This document shows positions 25,830 through 35,858 of a stretch of DNA of 64,000 nucleotides, one piece after another (the stretch's first letter is position 1; each line of letters starts with the position of its first letter). Source of the DNA: Agrobacterium rubi TR3 = NBRC 13261. Lineage in GTDB: Bacteria > Pseudomonadota > Alphaproteobacteria > Rhizobiales > Rhizobiaceae. Position numbers and translations under genes: made by a program. Where the stretch lies: contig NZ_BBJU01000012.1 in the NCBI RefSeq assembly GCF_000739935.1, positions 62,001-126,000 of the forward strand, in the 5' to 3' direction. Under the pieces are notes generated by a model. The model was given only the letters and a program-made list of their open reading frames with translations. It ran no database searches and was not told the DNA's origin.

Positions 25830-26741
25830 ATGAAGCGTTTGATGAAACTCACCGGCGCGGGGCTCGCGCTTGCACTCTACGCATCCATCGCACAGGCGCA
25901 GGTCGTCGTTTCATCCAAGATCGATACGGAAGGCTCCGTGCTTGGCAACATCATCATGACTGTGCTGAGCAAGAACGATATCGAAACCACGGACCGCATT
26001 CAGCTGGGCGCAACCCCGGTTGTGCGCAAGGCGATCACCGCAGGCGAGATCGACATCTACCCCGAATATACCGGCAATGCCGCCTACTTCTTTGAAAAGG
26101 CAGACGACCCGCTCTGGAAGGACGCCGCGAAGGCCTATGAGGAAGCCAAGACGCTGGACTTCGATGCCAACAAGATCGTCTGGCTGACCCCGTCTCCGGC
26201 CAACAACACATGGGGCATCGCCATCCGCAAGGACGTGGCCGAGAAGAATAGTCTGAAGACGCTGAGCGAATTCGGAAAATACATCGCAGATGGTGGTCAG
26301 GTCGTGCTGGCGGCATCTTCGGAATTCGTCAACTCAGCGGCTGCGCTTCCCGCATTCCAGAAGACCTATGGCTTTACCCTGAAGGCCGACCAGCTCATCA
26401 CGCTTGCCGGTGGCGATACCTCGGCAACGATCGCAGCGGCGGCCAACCAGACCAACAACGTCAATGCTGCCATGGTCTATGGCACCGACGGTGGCATTGC
26501 TCCATCCGGTCTCGTGGTGCTGGAAGACGACAAGAAGGTTCAGCCGGTCTATCAGCCAGCGCCCATCGTCCGCGAAGAAATTTTGAAAAGGCACCCGGAA
26601 ATCGAAACGCTGCTCAAGCCCGTCTTTGAAAAGCTCGATCTCACGACGCTTCAAGAGTTGAACGGTCGCGTGCAGGTGGGTGGCGAACAGGCGAAGACCG
26701 TTGCGCTGGACTTTCTGACGAAAAATGGCTTCGTGAAATAA
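25830..26741 (+). CDS. osmF: OsmF/YehZ-type ABC substrate-binding protein
   Basis: 303 residues with a signal peptide ending SIAQAQ. The mature part starts VVVSSKIDTEGSVLGNII and carries EIDIYPEYTGNAAYFF, the OpuAC-type quaternary-amine binding fold. Members bind glycine betaine, choline or related osmolytes, sometimes with low affinity. The ATG at 25830 follows GGAG by seven bases. It leads an operon in the same order as the E. coli yehZ-Y-X-W set. Confidence 0.85.
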   Translation: MKRLMKLTGAGLALALYASIAQAQVVVSSKIDTEGSVLGNIIMTVLSKNDIETTDRIQLGATPVVRKAITAGEIDIYPEYTGNAAYFFEKADDPLWKDAAKAYEEAKTLDFDANKIVWLTPSPANNTWGIAIRKDVAEKNSLKTLSEFGKYIADGGQVVLAASSEFVNSAAALPAFQKTYGFTLKADQLITLAGGDTSATIAAAANQTNNVNAAMVYGTDGGIAPSGLVVLEDDKKVQPVYQPAPIVREEILKRHPEIETLLKPVFEKLDLTTLQELNGRVQVGGEQAKTVALDFLTKNGFVK

Positions 26742-26750
26742 GGGGCCGCT

Positions 26751-27932
26751 TTGCAACGCGCCCAGCACTGGTCCCTTCCAAGATACGATAAGGTCGGAGC
26801 GCTGATAGCAGCGCTGCTTGCCTATGCGCTTCTGGCGCTGCCCTTTGCGACGTTTCGGGCCAACCGTATCGTTCAAGGTGAGGTTCGCAGCGTTCTGAAT
26901 GCCCTGCCTGCGCAATGGGCCTATGCGCTTTTCGCGATTGTCGGCATCGCCATCTGCGTTGCATTTTTTCGCGGCGACACGCGTGTCAGGCTGGGCACAG
27001 CTCTGATCGGTCTGGCAGCTCTTGCACTGGCGATCGGCGGTGCCGCATCTCATCTCACGCCCGAAGGCAACACCTACGCACGCGTTTCGCCTGCCAGTGG
27101 CTTCTGGCTGCTGGCTGCAGGTTTGATCCTGCTGGCGACGGACGCGATTGCGCGGCTCAACCCGCGCCCGGCAACGCGGGTTCTGCTGTTGTGTCTGGCG
27201 CTGGGAGTCATCGCTGTGACACTTCTGTCCGGGCAGTGGGACGGGCTGTCCGTCATGAAGGAATATGAAAGCCGACGCGACATCTTCTGGATGGAAGCTG
27301 CTCGCCACGTGCAGCTTGCCATCGGTTCGCTCTTTTCGGCAACGCTCGTCGGCATCCCGCTGGGCGTACTCTGCTACAAGGTCGACAGCTTGCGCGCCGG
27401 GGTGCTGAACAGCCTCAACATCGTCCAGACCATTCCTTCCATCGCCCTGTTTGGCCTGCTGATCGCGCCGCTGGGATGGATCGCCGCCAACATCCCTGGC
27501 GCATCCGACCTCGGTATTCGTGGCATCGGCATGGCGCCGGCCTTTGTCGCGCTGTTCTTGTATTCGCTGCTGCCCGTGGTCTCCAACACGGTCGTTGGGT
27601 TGAATGGCGTATCGAACGCGGTACGCGAGGCGGCGCGCGGGCTTGGCATGACGGCGAGTCAGAGGCTCTTCAAAATCGACTTTCCCTTGGCGCTACCCAT
27701 CATTCTCACCGGCATTCGCATCGTTCTCGTCCAGAATGTCGGCCTTGCCACCATTGCAGCCCTGATCGGCGGCGGCGGGTTTGGTGTGTTCGTGTTTCAG
27801 GGCATCGGCCAGACAGCAATGGATCTCGTTCTGCTTGGCACCATCCCGACCGTCATCTTAGGCTTTACCGCTGCCATCCTCTTGGATGCCGTCATCGAGA
27901 GCAATCTGTTCAACAAAGGAAGCAGGGCATGA
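26751..27932 (+). CDS. yehY: ABC transporter permease, YehY-like
   Basis: 393 residues. An N-terminal region with about five membrane segments is followed by a binding-protein-dependent permease domain with LGVLCYKVDSL and the EAARGLGMTASQRLFKIDFPLA loop that contacts the ATPase. The extra N-terminal half distinguishes YehY from YehW. The start is TTG at 26751, ten bases after the osmF stop, with AGGGG five bases upstream. The stop overlaps the ATPase start (ATGA). Confidence 0.87.
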   Translation: MQRAQHWSLPRYDKVGALIAALLAYALLALPFATFRANRIVQGEVRSVLNALPAQWAYALFAIVGIAICVAFFRGDTRVRLGTALIGLAALALAIGGAASHLTPEGNTYARVSPASGFWLLAAGLILLATDAIARLNPRPATRVLLLCLALGVIAVTLLSGQWDGLSVMKEYESRRDIFWMEAARHVQLAIGSLFSATLVGIPLGVLCYKVDSLRAGVLNSLNIVQTIPSIALFGLLIAPLGWIAANIPGASDLGIRGIGMAPAFVALFLYSLLPVVSNTVVGLNGVSNAVREAARGLGMTASQRLFKIDFPLALPIILTGIRIVLVQNVGLATIAALIGGGGFGVFVFQGIGQTAMDLVLLGTIPTVILGFTAAILLDAVIESNLFNKGSRA

Positions 27933-28867
27933 TCGAGGTCGAGCATCTGACCAAAAACTATGACGGCTCGACAGTGGTGGACGGTGTATCGCTGACGATC
28001 GATGCCCGTAGCATCACCGTCATCGTCGGCACGTCGGGCTCCGGCAAGACGACGCTTCTGCGGATGATCAACCGTCTGGTCGAGCCGACATCCGGCATTA
28101 TCCGCATCGACGGACAAAATATTCTGGATATGCCCGGCTATCAGCTTCGCCGCAGCATCGGCTACGCCATTCAGGGCCATGGGCTTTTTCCACACCGCAC
28201 CGTGGCGCAGAACATTGCCACCGTTCCTGAACTGATCGGCTGGGACCGTTCCCGGATCGATGCCAAAGTGACCGAACTTCTGGAGCTATTTCAGCTCGAT
28301 CCGTCCGTTTACGCAAACCGCTTTCCCAACGAGCTCTCTGGCGGCCAGCAGCAGCGCGTCGGTGTGGCGCGTGCGCTGGCGGCCGAGCCGAATATTCTCC
28401 TGATGGACGAGCCCTTCGGCGCGCTGGACCCGATCATCCGCGCCAAGGCGCAGGACGATTTGCTGGCGATCCAGAAAAAACTTGGCGTTACCATCGTGCT
28501 CGTGACCCATGATATGGACGAAGCCTTTCATCTGGCCGACCGCATAGCCGTGATGGACAAGGGCAAGATCGTCCAATACGGCAAACCCGCCGAACTGGTG
28601 CGCAAACCGGCGACGGATTTCGTGCGCACCATGATTGGCGAGCGGGAAAGACCGCTGCGGCTGCTATCGGTCGCAACCGTCGGCGAGATCGTGGAGCCGG
28701 GAGAGGCAGAGGGCGAGCCTTTGCCCGCCACGACCAGCCAGCGCGATGCGCTGTCGGCCATGCTGTGGACCGGGCGCGACTCACTGCCCGTAACCGGACC
28801 GGATGGACAGGCGGCAGGGCGTATTCGCCGCGAGGTCTTGCTGCACAATGCGGCGGGGTCTGTATGA
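27929..28867 (+). CDS. yehX: ABC transporter ATP-binding protein, YehX-like
   Basis: 312 residues. Walker A GTSGSGKTT near residues 35-43, signature LSGGQQQRVGVARAL, Walker B ILLMDEPFGALDP and the switch histidine in THDMDEAF. A short C-terminal extension contains part of a CBS-like region (AMLWTGRDSLPVTGPDGQAAGRI), as in betaine ATPases. It energises the osmF importer. Overlaps the genes on both sides by four bases. Confidence 0.92.
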   Translation: MIEVEHLTKNYDGSTVVDGVSLTIDARSITVIVGTSGSGKTTLLRMINRLVEPTSGIIRIDGQNILDMPGYQLRRSIGYAIQGHGLFPHRTVAQNIATVPELIGWDRSRIDAKVTELLELFQLDPSVYANRFPNELSGGQQQRVGVARALAAEPNILLMDEPFGALDPIIRAKAQDDLLAIQKKLGVTIVLVTHDMDEAFHLADRIAVMDKGKIVQYGKPAELVRKPATDFVRTMIGERERPLRLLSVATVGEIVEPGEAEGEPLPATTSQRDALSAMLWTGRDSLPVTGPDGQAAGRIRREVLLHNAAGSV

Positions 28868-29604
28868 CAAAGCGGCTTGGTCCTTTTCTGCTGGCCGTAC
28901 TCAGCCTCTTGCTCATCACCTTCCTTGTGAAGCCAGAGCTTTTCGAGCCCGTGTTCAAGCCTCTCGTCCAGACCAATGCCGCGGCCATCTACATACAGGC
29001 CAATCTTCTATCGCTGACGCTGTCTCATCTGGCCACGGTGGCTATTGCGACGGGCGCCGCCATCATCATTGCCGGGACGCTGGCCATTCTCGTCACCCGA
29101 CCTTTCGGGCGGGAATTCCTGCCGCTGTCGCGCAGTATCGTCAATATCGGCCAAACCTTTCCGCCTGTCGCGGTGCTGGCGCTTGCCGTGCCGATCATGG
29201 GTTTTGGCGAGAAGCCGACGCTGATGGCGCTGTTTCTCTATGCCCTGCTGCCGATCTTCGAAAATACCATCACCGGCCTCACCACCCTTCCGCCTGCCAT
29301 TGTCGAAGCGGCGCGTGGGTCTGGCATGACCGGCTTCCAGCGCCTGTGGCGGATCGAACTGCCGCTCGCCCTCCCCGCCATTCTCGCGGGTGTCAGGCTC
29401 TCTGCCGTCATCAGCCTGTCCACCGCCACCATCGGCTCGACGGTTGCGGCACGCACTCTGGGCGAAGTCATCATTGCCGGGCTGCAATCCAACAATCTTG
29501 CGTTCATTCTTCAGGGCGGTCTGATCGTCGCAGCCCTTGCCGTGCTGATCCATAGCGGGCTATCCATGCTGGAGGCAAAGGCGGCCCGGCGTGCGGGCTA
29601 CTGA
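28864..29604 (+). CDS. yehW: ABC transporter permease, YehW-like
   Basis: 246 residues with about six membrane segments and the permease loop EAARGSGMTGFQRLWRIELPLA. The ATG at 28864 overlaps the yehX stop (ATGA); the frame extending to 28765 lies inside yehX and is rejected. This completes an osmF-yehY-yehX-yehW importer with two different permeases. Confidence 0.9.
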   Translation: MTKRLGPFLLAVLSLLLITFLVKPELFEPVFKPLVQTNAAAIYIQANLLSLTLSHLATVAIATGAAIIIAGTLAILVTRPFGREFLPLSRSIVNIGQTFPPVAVLALAVPIMGFGEKPTLMALFLYALLPIFENTITGLTTLPPAIVEAARGSGMTGFQRLWRIELPLALPAILAGVRLSAVISLSTATIGSTVAARTLGEVIIAGLQSNNLAFILQGGLIVAALAVLIHSGLSMLEAKAARRAGY

Positions 29605-29684
29605 TTTGTGAAGAGAAAAGATGTCCACCCGATAGCGTCATGCTGTAGACGGATGAAGATCGAATTTGAAATGCAGAGGTCATC

Positions 29685-30188
29685 GTGAAACAGGCAATCA
29701 TCATCATGGGTGTCAGCGGCTGCGGCAAGTCTACCGTTGGCGAAGAACTGGCCGAACGGCTGGGCATTCCCTTCATGGAGGGTGACAAGCTTCACCCGAC
29801 CTCCAATGTCGAAAAAATGGCCGCGGGAACGCCGCTGACCGACGAGGATCGCTGGCCGTGGCTCGATCTCGTCGGGGCTGAACTGCGCAAAGGATTTGAA
29901 GCAGGTGGCATCGTCGTTTCTTGCTCTGCCCTCAAGAGGACCTATCGCGACCGCCTGCGTGGCGCCTGCGGCGGCCCCTTGGCCTTCGTCTATCTCGAAG
30001 GCAGCGAAGCGCTTCTGACCGAACGCATGGGGGCGCGCACCGGCCACTTCATGCCGCTGTCGCTGCTCAAGACACAGTTGGCCACGCTGGAAGTGCCAAC
30101 CGGCGAACCCGGCGTCGTCACCGTCAGCATCGACGCCACGCCGGACGAGATCACCGAGAACGCCTTGAAGGGACTCTCCGCGTTATAG
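29685..30188 (+). CDS. gntK: Gluconokinase
   Basis: 167 residues. The P-loop GVSGCGKS lies near residues 9-16, followed by GDKLHPTSNVEKMAAGTPLTDEDRWPWL, the gluconate-binding stretch, and SCSALKRTYRDRLR. It phosphorylates gluconate to 6-phosphogluconate. The start is GTG at 29685 with AGAGG five bases upstream. It stands alone, convergent with the puuB-like gene across a repeat element. Confidence 0.94.
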   Translation: MKQAIIIMGVSGCGKSTVGEELAERLGIPFMEGDKLHPTSNVEKMAAGTPLTDEDRWPWLDLVGAELRKGFEAGGIVVSCSALKRTYRDRLRGACGGPLAFVYLEGSEALLTERMGARTGHFMPLSLLKTQLATLEVPTGEPGVVTVSIDATPDEITENALKGLSAL

Positions 30189-30234
30189 GTTTTCACGCAA
30201 AACCGCTTCACACTTTTGCTGGAATTGCTCTAAA
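30188..30234. repeat. Rhizobial intergenic mosaic (RIME-like) palindromic element
   Basis: GGTTTT pairs with AAAACC around CACGC, followed by GCTTCACACTTTTGCTGGAA and TTGCTCTAAA. This string matches the frequent Rhizobium/Agrobacterium intergenic element (AGAGCAATTCCAG...AAACCGC-type) as I remember it. It fills the gap between two convergent genes and may terminate both. Confidence 0.65.
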
Positions 30235-31531
30235 CACCCAGCCTGTCGCGAAGTCCGTACCACCATGCGCCGAGCATGGTCAGCGGCACGCGGAATGTCT
30301 TGCCGCCGGGGAACGGATAGTTCGGCAGCGACGACCAGACATCGAAGCGTTCCGCATGCCCCGCAACCGCTTCACCCAAAATCTTGCCCAGCAACTGCGT
30401 GGTCGTAACCCCATGGCCGCTATCGCCATGCGAAAAATAGACGTTGGGTGACAGCCGCCCGATATGCGGAATACGCGTCAGCGTCAGCGCAAAGTTGCCG
30501 CTCCATGCAAAATCGATCTTGGTATCTTTCAATTGCGGGAAAGTTCTCAGCATATTGGGGCGGATGACGCTGGTGAGGTCAGCGGGATCGCTGCCGCCAT
30601 AACCGATACCGCCGCCATAGAGCAGGCGGTTGTCGGAGGTGCGGCGGTAATAATCGAGGATGTAATTGGCATCTTCAACGCAGTAATTGGCAGGCAGGAG
30701 ATCTTCGATCAGAGCCGCATCCAGCGGCTCCGTCGCCATCACCTGGCTCGATACCGGCATCATCCGCTCGCCGATTTCCGGCAGGAGACCGCCGAGATAG
30801 GCGTTGCCGCAGACCAGAACATATTTAGCCGCGACCTTGCCTTGCGCCGTTCTCACGACCGGGTTCGTGCCCTGCTCGACGGCGATGACGCGCGAGTTTT
30901 CGAAGATGCGCCCACCAAGGCTTTCAATCGCCGCCGCTTCGCCCAACACATAGTTCAACGGATGAATATGCCCGCCGAAGCGGTCGATCATGCCGCCAGC
31001 ATAGCGATCCGACTTCACGTATTTGCCCACCTCGGCCTTGGAGACCATTTCAAGACCGGTATGGCCGTGCTTTTCCCAATTGGCCTTGTTGGCGGCCATC
31101 TCGGTGATCTGCTTGGGCGTGAACGCCGCGAAGAAACCGCCATCGACCAGATCGCAATCGATCCCGTATTTCGCGACTCGGTCGCGGATGATCTGTCCGC
31201 CTTCGAGCGACATTGCGCCTAACTGCGCCGCCTTCTGCGCGCCGTAGCGCCGGGCAATCGTGTGAAGATCGCGGCTATAGCCGTTGACGATCTGGCCACC
31301 GTTGCGCCCGGACGCGCCGAAGCCGACCCGCTCACCTTCCAAAACGATGACGGAGAACCCCTTTTGCGCTAGCTCCAGTGCTGCCGACAGGCCGGTGAAC
31401 CCTGCGCCGATGATGCAGACATCCGCATCCTGATCACCCTGAAGCGCGGTGCGAACGGTCTTGGTGTTGGCGGACGCCGCGTACCATGACGTGGTGTGGC
31501 CGGGATTTGGAGTGTCAGTCACGTTCGCCAT
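30230..31531 (-). CDS. puuB: FAD-dependent oxidoreductase, gamma-glutamylputrescine oxidase-like
   Basis: 433 residues, DAO fold. The FAD-binding motif IIGAGFTGLSAALELAQKG begins near residue 40; GASGRNGGQIVNGY and the C-terminal YFSHGDSGHGVTTTQLLGKILGEA complete the flavin site. This group includes PuuB, which oxidises gamma-glutamylputrescine. The glutamine-synthetase-like puuA homologue immediately upstream, one base apart, supports that role. No other puu genes are present, so related amine oxidases remain possible. Confidence 0.78.
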   Translation of the reverse strand: MANVTDTPNPGHTTSWYAASANTKTVRTALQGDQDADVCIIGAGFTGLSAALELAQKGFSVIVLEGERVGFGASGRNGGQIVNGYSRDLHTIARRYGAQKAAQLGAMSLEGGQIIRDRVAKYGIDCDLVDGGFFAAFTPKQITEMAANKANWEKHGHTGLEMVSKAEVGKYVKSDRYAGGMIDRFGGHIHPLNYVLGEAAAIESLGGRIFENSRVIAVEQGTNPVVRTAQGKVAAKYVLVCGNAYLGGLLPEIGERMMPVSSQVMATEPLDAALIEDLLPANYCVEDANYILDYYRRTSDNRLLYGGGIGYGGSDPADLTSVIRPNMLRTFPQLKDTKIDFAWSGNFALTLTRIPHIGRLSPNVYFSHGDSGHGVTTTQLLGKILGEAVAGHAERFDVWSSLPNYPFPGGKTFRVPLTMLGAWWYGLRDRLGV

Positions 31532-31532
31532 C

Positions 31533-32894
31533 TCACACCGTCCTGATATATGCGTCGTATTCGACGTCGGTTACGCGTAGGGAAAATTCGGAGAGTTCCT
31601 GCTGTTTGCAAGCTGAATATAGCGTACGATATTTCTGCCCGAAGGTTGCGTAGGCAAAACTTGAACGGGTAAAGCGCTGAAGCGCATAATCCCAGTTGGT
31701 CGGCAGCGGCTCATGGTTGATGGCGTGGCTGTCGCCGGAGATCGCGCCACCCGGCTGGCGCTTTTCCTTCATGCCGGCAAGGGCGGCACTGAGGATCATG
31801 GCCAGCACCAGATAAGGGTTGGTGTCGGCACCGGCGACGCGGTGTTCGATACGGGTCGCCGGCTTGCTGGCGACGATGACGCGCACGGCGGCGGAGCGGT
31901 TGTCGATACCCCAGGAGGCATAGGTCGGCGCGTGTTCGCTAGGGCGCAGGCGACGATAGGAATTGGCATGCGGCGCAAACACCGCCATGCTCTCTCCCAT
32001 ATTTTCCAGGAGGCCGCCGACGGAATGCATCAGCGCTTCGGACGGGCCGTTTTCGCCCGCATAGATATTGTTACCGTCTCTATCCAGCATGGAAAAATGC
32101 ACATGCATGCCGTTGCCCGCCTGCATGCCATAAGGCTTGGCCATGAAGGTGGCATCGAGATCGTGCTTGCGCGCCACGCCCTTGACGATGCGCTTCAGGA
32201 ACACGGCATCATCCGCCGCGCGAAGGGCATCCGGCACATGGTTGAGGTTGATTTCATACTGGCCAGGACCGTTTTCGCGCAACGTCGTGTCAGCCCCGAC
32301 ATTCTGCGCCCGACACGCCGTCGAGATGTCGTGAAAGACGCCCTCGAAATCCTGCAATTCGGAGATGGAGAGAACCTGCGTCTGGCCGGTATGCCAGCGG
32401 CCCTCACGGCTGCGCGGTGGACGCACGGGGTCGAGCGCGGAGCGAACAGGATCGATCAGATAGAATTCGAGCTCTGTGGCCACGACCGGCGTCAGCCCGC
32501 GCCGGGTAAATCCTGCCAGAACCTGCGCCAGCACATTGCGCGGATCGCCGTAGAAGCCATTGCCATCAGGGTCTTTCATGGCCAGCAGCACCTGCGCCGT
32601 GGGACGCCCCAGCCACGTCACCCGTGACAGCGTTTCTGGAACGGCAAAGCATAGACCATCGGGGTCGCCAGTACCCTCGGCAAGGCCGGCTGCGTTGACG
32701 TCACGGCCCCAGATATCCAGCGCGTAGACGGAGCGCGGCACGGCCATGCCTTTTTCCAGCACATCGATGGCACGTTCACGCGGTATCCATTTTCCGCGCG
32801 GCACGCCGTTTACATCGATGACAAAGGCTTCAAGAATTTCAATATCGGGGTTTTCTTCGAAAAATCTTTTTGCGTAATCAATATCGACCATCAT
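31533..32894 (-). CDS. puuA: Glutamine synthetase family protein, gamma-glutamylputrescine synthetase-like
   Basis: 453 residues. Type III-like glutamine synthetase fold with ATELEFYLIDP, ENGPGQYEINLNH, GNGMHVHFSMLDRDG and DNRSAAVRV as metal, glutamate and ATP sites. It lacks the adenylylation loop of GlnA. The adjacent oxidoreductase suggests the gamma-glutamylation pathway of polyamine use rather than ammonia assimilation. Two tandem ATGs at 32889-32894; GGTGA lies a few bases upstream. Confidence 0.8.
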   Translation of the reverse strand: MMVDIDYAKRFFEENPDIEILEAFVIDVNGVPRGKWIPRERAIDVLEKGMAVPRSVYALDIWGRDVNAAGLAEGTGDPDGLCFAVPETLSRVTWLGRPTAQVLLAMKDPDGNGFYGDPRNVLAQVLAGFTRRGLTPVVATELEFYLIDPVRSALDPVRPPRSREGRWHTGQTQVLSISELQDFEGVFHDISTACRAQNVGADTTLRENGPGQYEINLNHVPDALRAADDAVFLKRIVKGVARKHDLDATFMAKPYGMQAGNGMHVHFSMLDRDGNNIYAGENGPSEALMHSVGGLLENMGESMAVFAPHANSYRRLRPSEHAPTYASWGIDNRSAAVRVIVASKPATRIEHRVAGADTNPYLVLAMILSAALAGMKEKRQPGGAISGDSHAINHEPLPTNWDYALQRFTRSSFAYATFGQKYRTLYSACKQQELSEFSLRVTDVEYDAYIRTV

Positions 32895-33069
32895 TCACCA
32901 GCAGGTTGTTTCATCTTCGGTTCGCGGCAGAGTCGCTAACGGAAAGCATCCACAAGCTGATAAAGTATATATCGCGCCGTCATGATGACATCACGCCTCA
33001 TTGTTTTCCACGTTCTCGTTGCATCGTACGTGGGCTGGCCCAAGAAGGCCAGCATGTTCTTGAAAACGC

Positions 33070-34719
33070 CTACTCGCTGATCGCTGCCGTCTTGACGGCT
33101 TCGATGTTGAAAGCCGCCGCCATGAGCGCGCGCGTATAGTCTTCCTTCGGCGCTTCGAAGATCGACTTTGCCGGGCCGCTTTCCACCACCTTGCCGTGGC
33201 GCATGACGATCATGTCGTTGGCCAACGCTTTGACGACCTTGAGGTCGTGGCTGATGAAGAGGTAGGCGAGATCGTGCTTGGCTTGCAAATCCCGCAGCAG
33301 GTCCACCACTTGCGCCTGCACGCTCATATCGAGCGCAGAGGTGGGCTCGTCCAGCATCACGAAGCGCGGTTTGAGTACCATGGCGCGAGCAATGGCAATT
33401 CGCTGCCTCTGGCCGCCGGAAAATTCGTGCGGAAAGCGCCAGCGGGTGGCGGTATCGAGGCCTACCTCGTCCAGTGCCTGCGCCACGCGCCGGTCGCGTT
33501 CATCCGCAGACAGCGATTTTTCATGCACCCGCAGACCTTCGGCGATGATCTCACCCACCGACATGCGTGGGCTCAGCGAACCATAGGGGTCCTGAAACAC
33601 CACCTGAAGCCGGTTTCTCAGCGGCTTCATCATCGCATAGGAATATCCATCGATGGACTGGCCGATAAAGCTGATGCGCCCCTTGGACGAGATCAGGCGC
33701 GACAGCGCTAAGCCCAGCGTCGTCTTGCCAGAACCGGATTCGCCAACGACGCCCACCGTCTGACCGGCGCGCAATGTGATATCGATGCCATCCACCGCCT
33801 TGACGTGATCCACCACCTTGCGCATCAGCCCGGCCTTGATCGGGAACCAGACCTTGATGTCATCTCCCTGCATGACAACGGGCTTGCTGCTATCGGACAG
33901 CGGCGGCTCGCCCTTGGGTTCGGCGGCCAGAAGGTGGCGGGTATAGGCGTGCTGCGGATCGGTGAAGACCTGCTCGACCGTGCCGGTCTCCACGATCTTG
34001 CCCTTGGTCATCACGCACACACGGTCTGCGAATTTGCGCACGATGCCAAGATCATGGGTGATGAACAGCATGGACATATCATGCTGGTTCTTTAAATCGC
34101 CCAGCAGTTCCAGGATCTGCGCCTGCACCGTCACGTCGAGGGCCGTCGTCGGTTCGTCGGCGATCAGCAGTTTCGGACGGTTGGCAAGTGCCATGGCAAT
34201 CATCACGCGTTGACGCTGGCCACCGGAAAGTTCGTGCGGATAGGCTTTTAGCCGCTTTTTAGGCTCGCGAATGCCGACCTGCAACAGCAGCTCCAGCGTC
34301 CGCTTGCGCGCCTCAATGCCGGTAATGGCCTGATGAAGCTCAAGGATTTCGCCAATCTGCCGCTCGATGCTGTGCAGCGGATTGAGCGAGGTCATCGGCT
34401 CCTGAAAGATCATGGTGATGTCGTTGCCGCGCACCGCGCGAAGCTCGCGCATTGAGGCGTTGAGCAAATCCTTGCCTTCGAACAGGATTTGACCTGAGGG
34501 ATGGCTGGCCGCAGGATACGGCAGCAGCTTCAAAATGGAATTCGCCGTTACCGATTTGCCCGAGCCCGATTCGCCCACCAGCGCCACGATCTCGCCGGGC
34601 ATGATATCGAACGACACATGATCGACAGCCACGCTCTCCTTGCCACCCTGATGAAAGGCAACGGAAAGATCGCGGACGGAGAGAAGGGGAGCGGTCATCG
34701 TATCCCTTACGGCACTCAT
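33070..34719 (-). CDS. yejF: Peptide/oligopeptide ABC transporter, fused ATP-binding protein
   Basis: 549 residues with two ABC domains. The first has Walker A GESGSGKS near residues 45-52 and signature LSGGQRQRV; the second has GESGSGKTT and FSGGQRQRI. Each has its Walker B ([24 protein letters not shown]). The family takes up peptides and, for YejABEF, microcin C-like compounds. The ATG at 34717-34719 overlaps the yejE stop (ATGA). Last gene of the yejABEF-type cluster. Confidence 0.92.
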   Translation of the reverse strand: MSAVRDTMTAPLLSVRDLSVAFHQGGKESVAVDHVSFDIMPGEIVALVGESGSGKSVTANSILKLLPYPAASHPSGQILFEGKDLLNASMRELRAVRGNDITMIFQEPMTSLNPLHSIERQIGEILELHQAITGIEARKRTLELLLQVGIREPKKRLKAYPHELSGGQRQRVMIAMALANRPKLLIADEPTTALDVTVQAQILELLGDLKNQHDMSMLFITHDLGIVRKFADRVCVMTKGKIVETGTVEQVFTDPQHAYTRHLLAAEPKGEPPLSDSSKPVVMQGDDIKVWFPIKAGLMRKVVDHVKAVDGIDITLRAGQTVGVVGESGSGKTTLGLALSRLISSKGRISFIGQSIDGYSYAMMKPLRNRLQVVFQDPYGSLSPRMSVGEIIAEGLRVHEKSLSADERDRRVAQALDEVGLDTATRWRFPHEFSGGQRQRIAIARAMVLKPRFVMLDEPTSALDMSVQAQVVDLLRDLQAKHDLAYLFISHDLKVVKALANDMIVMRHGKVVESGPAKSIFEAPKEDYTRALMAAAFNIEAVKTAAISE

Positions 34720-35858
34720 CGGAATGTCTTTCTCGGATCGAAGGCATCGCGCACCGCTTCACCGACGAAGATCAGCAGGGACAGCATGATGGACATGGTG
34801 AAGAAGGCTGTGAGCCCTAGCCACGGGGCCTGAAGGTTGTTCTTGCCCTGCGCGATCAGTTCCCCCAGCGAGGGAGAGCCGGGCGGCATGCCGAAGCCGA
34901 GGAAGTCGAGCGAGGTGAGCGTCGTGATCGAGCCCGAGAGGATGAAGGGCAGAAACGTAAGCGTCGCGACCATGGCATTGGGCAGCAGGTGACGGAACAT
35001 GATGGTGCCGTTGCCGACGCCAAGCGCGCGCGCGGCATTGACATATTCGAAGTTGCGGGCACGTAGAAACTCGGCGCGCACGATACCGACGAAGCCGACC
35101 CAGGAGAACAAAAGCATGATGCCCAGCAACACGAAGAAGCCGGGCGGCAGGATGGCTGCGATGATGAGCAGGATATAGAGCACCGGCATGGACGACCAGA
35201 TCTCGATGAAACGCTGCATCAGAAGGTCGGTCCAACCACCGAAATAGCCTTGCACCGCACCGGCGCTGACACCGACGATGGCCGAGGCGATGGTGAGCGC
35301 CAAGCCGAACAGCACGGAGATACGGAAGCCGTAGATAACACGGGCAGCCACGTCGCGCGCCTGATTGTCGGTGCCCAGCCAGTTGAGATTGCCCAGCGTG
35401 CAGCCGGGATCAGCTGCGCCTTGCGGGTAACCGGAGCAACGTTCCTGCGCATCCATCAGCCAGAACGGTGCCGTGGGTGCCGAATGCGGAATGTTCGAAT
35501 TGACCGTCTGGTAGGAATAGCGGATCGGCGGCCAGATCATCCAGCCATTGGCGTTGATTTCATCCTGAATGAAGGAGGATTTGTAATCCGTCTGGGCCAG
35601 AAAGCCGCCGAATTTCTCTTCGGGGTAATCCACCATGACAGGCACCAGAATCTCGCCCTTGTAGGAGGCAATGATCGGTTTGTCATTGGCCAGAAACTCG
35701 GCAAAAAGGCTGAGACCGAATATCAAAAGGAACAGCCAGAAGGACCAGTATCCACGGCGGTTAGCCTTGAAATTCTGCCAGCGCCGCACGCTTGTCGGCG
35801 AGAAGAACGGGCGCTTCTGTGGCGCAGCTTCGACGCTTGTCGGTTTGGTCACGGTCAT
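34716..35858 (-). CDS. yejE: Peptide ABC transporter permease, YejE-like
   Basis: 380 residues. The N-terminus carries the long insert before the first permease helices (SPTSVRRWQNFKANRRGYWSFW), then a periplasmic loop with WPPIRYSYQTVNSN. The C-terminal permease loop is ARALGVGNGTIMFRHLLPNA. The ATG at 35856-35858 follows GAGGG by eight bases; the adjacent GTG is too close. One-base overlap with the yejB stop. Confidence 0.92.
   Translation of the reverse strand: MTVTKPTSVEAAPQKRPFFSPTSVRRWQNFKANRRGYWSFWLFLLIFGLSLFAEFLANDKPIIASYKGEILVPVMVDYPEEKFGGFLAQTDYKSSFIQDEINANGWMIWPPIRYSYQTVNSNIPHSAPTAPFWLMDAQERCSGYPQGAADPGCTLGNLNWLGTDNQARDVAARVIYGFRISVLFGLALTIASAIVGVSAGAVQGYFGGWTDLLMQRFIEIWSSMPVLYILLIIAAILPPGFFVLLGIMLLFSWVGFVGIVRAEFLRARNFEYVNAARALGVGNGTIMFRHLLPNAMVATLTFLPFILSGSITTLTSLDFLGFGMPPGSPSLGELIAQGKNNLQAPWLGLTAFFTMSIMLSLLIFVGEAVRDAFDPRKTFR

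Noticed and set aside
33034-33053. GCTGGCC/GGCCAGC hairpin after yejF as terminator
   Set aside because: The stem is perfect, but no U-run follows on the minus strand.
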